Shown here: piece after piece, positions 62,655 to 64,000 of the stretch
Numbering within the stretch: the stretch's first letter is position 1
How the letters are laid out: every line of letters starts with the position of its first letter
Assembly (NCBI GenBank): GCA_963793645.1
Contig: CAWCAW010000006.1
Location: 620,001 to 684,000, forward strand
From: CAWCAW01 sp963793645
Lineage (GTDB): Bacteria; Actinomycetota; Acidimicrobiia; Acidimicrobiales; UBA8190
Length of the DNA: 64,000 nt
Direction of reading: 5' to 3'
The notes under the pieces: model-generated
The model's database searches: none
What the model was told of the DNA's origin: nothing
What the model saw: the letters and a program-made list of their open reading frames with translations, nothing else
Translations under genes and position numbers: made by a program

Positions 62655-64000
62655 TCAGCGGGGGGCAGGACGCTTGGAACGCGTGCCTGGCGCGTTCGCT
62701 TTCTTCTTCGCCGTACCCGGCACAGCCCGGCCGGTGGCCGCCACGGGCGGGCGTGACCGTGCCGGCGCGCCTTTGGCTTTCCTCGACTGAGCCCCGCCGC
62801 TGGCCGCCTCGGGCGGGCGTGACCGTTTAGGGGTGCCTCGCCGCTTCGCCACCTCGGGCGGTTGAGGGCGCGACGCAGCGATAAGCAATCCGGCCATGCC
62901 CGCCACGTCGATGGCCCACCACGGGAGCCAGCCCATGTGCCACTGGCCGACAACGGTGACGCCGATGGCCAGGGTGATGGCTATGGCGAAGCGCCGAAGA
63001 CTTCCCCGGGCCGCCACCGCCAACGCCACCGCCACCGCCGGCCAGACGTAGTACGAGTACAGGACCGTTTCCAGGAAGATCCGGATGGAAAGTGCCGCTG
63101 CCAGCGCCCAGGCCATCATCTCCGGCCGCTCCCGCCAGCGCCGCACCCACCCTGCGAAGGCGGCGGCCACGACGATGGTGGCGATCCGAGGCGGTCCACC
63201 CCCCACCATGGTGCCCTTCCCCTTGCCGCCCAACTTCGGGGCCAGGAAGGTCCACGGCGTCTGGTGGCCCGTGTGCAGGTCAGGGAACGTCGGTTGCTTC
63301 ACGAGGGCATGGATGGCGTTGTGCACGCTGGCAGCCACTTCAGGGACGGTCACCACGGCGGCGGGGACAACACCGCGCGCCACCAGGCCGACGACGCGTG
63401 TTCTGCCCCCCATGACGAGGAGCAAGGGGAACATCAGGAGCGCCAGTGGTTGGAACGCCAGCGCCACGCCGAACAGCCAGCCCGCACGGGCGAACCGTCC
63501 GTCCATGGCCGATAAGAGGGCGTAGATCGCGAAAGCCACCGCCAAGGCGTCCTCGGGGTGTCCGAAAATGACGGTCACGTTCCACAGCACCACGGCCTCG
63601 GCCACTGCCAACACGGCGCGTCTCGGACCCTCGACATGAAGTCGTTCAGCCAGAGCGTCGCAGGCGAACAGTGCCACGCACGAGTAGACGAGGGCGAAGG
63701 TGATCAGGAAGGGAAAGGCTTCCGGCTGTATTGCCTGTTCGATGCCATGACTGGCGTTTGGGCCCGAAATTCCCCTGGTACCAGAAGCCGCTTGGCAGAT
63801 GGGGGGCGAGAAAGACCTGGGGATGGGCGACCACGTGCCCGTGGACCTTGAAATTGATCCATGAACCGGAAAAGGAGTTGTTGAACACCGCCAAGGGCAA
63901 CAGCGCCAGCAGGAAGCCGGGGTACGACAGGAATCCTCTGCCCGGCTGGTAGACGTTGGCGAAATGCCCCTGAGCAAACTCGATAGCGGTGCCATACGTG
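62655..64000 (-). CDS. GT87-like (DUF2029) membrane glycosyltransferase, partial and frameshifted
   Basis: The gene enters from beyond the right edge. The first frame reads FAQGHFANVYQPGRGFLSYP and VFLAPHLPSGFWYQGNFGP; the rest, one frame over, reads NASHGIEQAIQPEAFPFLIT, FGHPEDALAVAFAIYALLSA and AGWLFGVALAFQPLALLMFP, with about eight helices. This resembles GT-C mannosyltransferases of the GT87/DUF2029 type that use polyprenyl-phosphate sugars. The break is at a TTTGGGCCC run, 63756-63765, and equals one extra base. The C-terminal 70 residues are a basic, Pro-rich cytoplasmic tail with a duplicated RSRPPxAAxG unit. The N-terminus is outside the window. Confidence 0.7.
   Translation of the reverse strand, partial: RMAPLSSLLRGISPTSTSRAEDSCRTPASCWRCCPWRCSTTPFPVHGSISRSTGTWSPIPRSFSPPICQAASGTRGISGPNASHGIEQAIQPEAFPFLITFALVYSCVALFACDALAERLHVEGPRRAVLAVAEAVVLWNVTVIFGHPEDALAVAFAIYALLSAMDGRFARAGWLFGVALAFQPLALLMFPLLLVMGGRTRVVGLVARGVVPAAVVTVPEVAASVHNAIHALVKQPTFPDLHTGHQTPWTFLAPKLGGKGKGTMVGGGPPRIATIVVAAAFAGWVRRWRERPEMMAWALAAALSIRIFLETVLYSYYVWPAVAVALAVAARGSLRRFAIAITLAIGVTVVGQWHMGWLPWWAIDVAGMAGLLIAASRPQPPEVAKRRGTPKRSRPPEAASGGAQSRKAKGAPARSRPPVAATGRAVPGTAKKKANAPGTRSKRPAPR
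62735..62826 (-). repeat. direct repeat in the basic tail of the GT87-like gene
   Basis: Two 26-base copies at 62735-62760 and 62801-62826, 25 of 26 bases identical, 66 bases apart in phase. They encode RSRPPVAATG and RSRPPEAASG in the lysine/arginine-rich tail. Confidence 0.75.

Noticed and set aside
1..64000. CRISPR array, prophage, insertion sequence or tRNA genes
   Set aside because: I saw no spacer-repeat pattern, transposase or integrase motifs, terminal inverted repeats or tRNA-like cloverleaf with a T-loop GGTTCRA in a plausible context.

Overview
This is GC-rich, densely coded DNA that looks like an actinomycetote chromosome. Several proteins point to that phylum: a Cfp30B-like VOC protein, an Rv1284-like beta-carbonic anhydrase, a DUF6458 protein, an F420-type PPOX protein and a mycobacterial-style NAD(P)H-dependent amine dehydrogenase relative. 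The mix with very large secreted repeat proteins suggests a member of Acidimicrobiia or a neighbouring uncultured class, but this is inference from protein style, not from a marker gene. I saw no rRNA, tRNA, CRISPR array, transposase, integrase or phage module.

Layout. 1-8.6 kb: tail of a peptidase E-like gene, a VOC protein, a secreted sugar-hydrolase-like lipoprotein, three small proteins, a QacA-type exporter, a frameshifted carbonic anhydrase, GtrA, an M20 peptidase and a nitrilase-family hydrolase. 8.6-20 kb: a substrate-binding protein coupled to the nitrilase, an amine-dehydrogenase-like oxidoreductase, a beta-propeller lipoprotein, a GGDEF-EAL protein, and an XRE-cupin/M24 peptidase/APC permease set. 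20-26.7 kb: an ECF sigma factor with its zinc-finger anti-sigma factor, a secreted lactonase-like propeller, Ohr, the metY-metX pair, an F420-type protein and an iron-permease-family protein. 26.8-36.6 kb: a 1032-residue secreted beta-helix/Ig protein, an alpha/beta hydrolase joined to ACT domains, a SnoaL-like protein, a PadR-controlled ABC exporter and a glutamine amidotransferase. 36.8-52.2 kb: an RCC1-like lipoprotein, a three-gene FtsX/MacB-type ABC system, a VOC/carboxymuconolactone pair, a second propeller lipoprotein, a bi-domain oxidoreductase with a dehydrogenase-like partner, a large FtsX permease and a TetR regulator. 52.4-62.3 kb: one 9.9-kb gene for a roughly 3300-residue secreted repeat protein. 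62.7 kb to the end: a GT87-like membrane protein that runs off the window.

Two themes stand out. The first is cell-surface and secreted architecture. Two large secreted proteins 22 kb apart share the same C-terminal cassette (two four-cysteine Ig-like modules plus a terminal putative-Ig domain). The larger carries seven copies of a four-cysteine repeat that I do not recognise, followed by ten DUF11/DUF7507-like repeats. Around them lie secreted propeller, RCC1 and sugar-hydrolase-like lipoproteins and several FtsX-type ABC systems. The second theme is frame disruption. At least eight single-site frame changes split otherwise well-conserved genes, many at short homopolymers. This is more typical of residual indel errors in the assembly than of biology, and should be settled before any of these genes is called a pseudogene.
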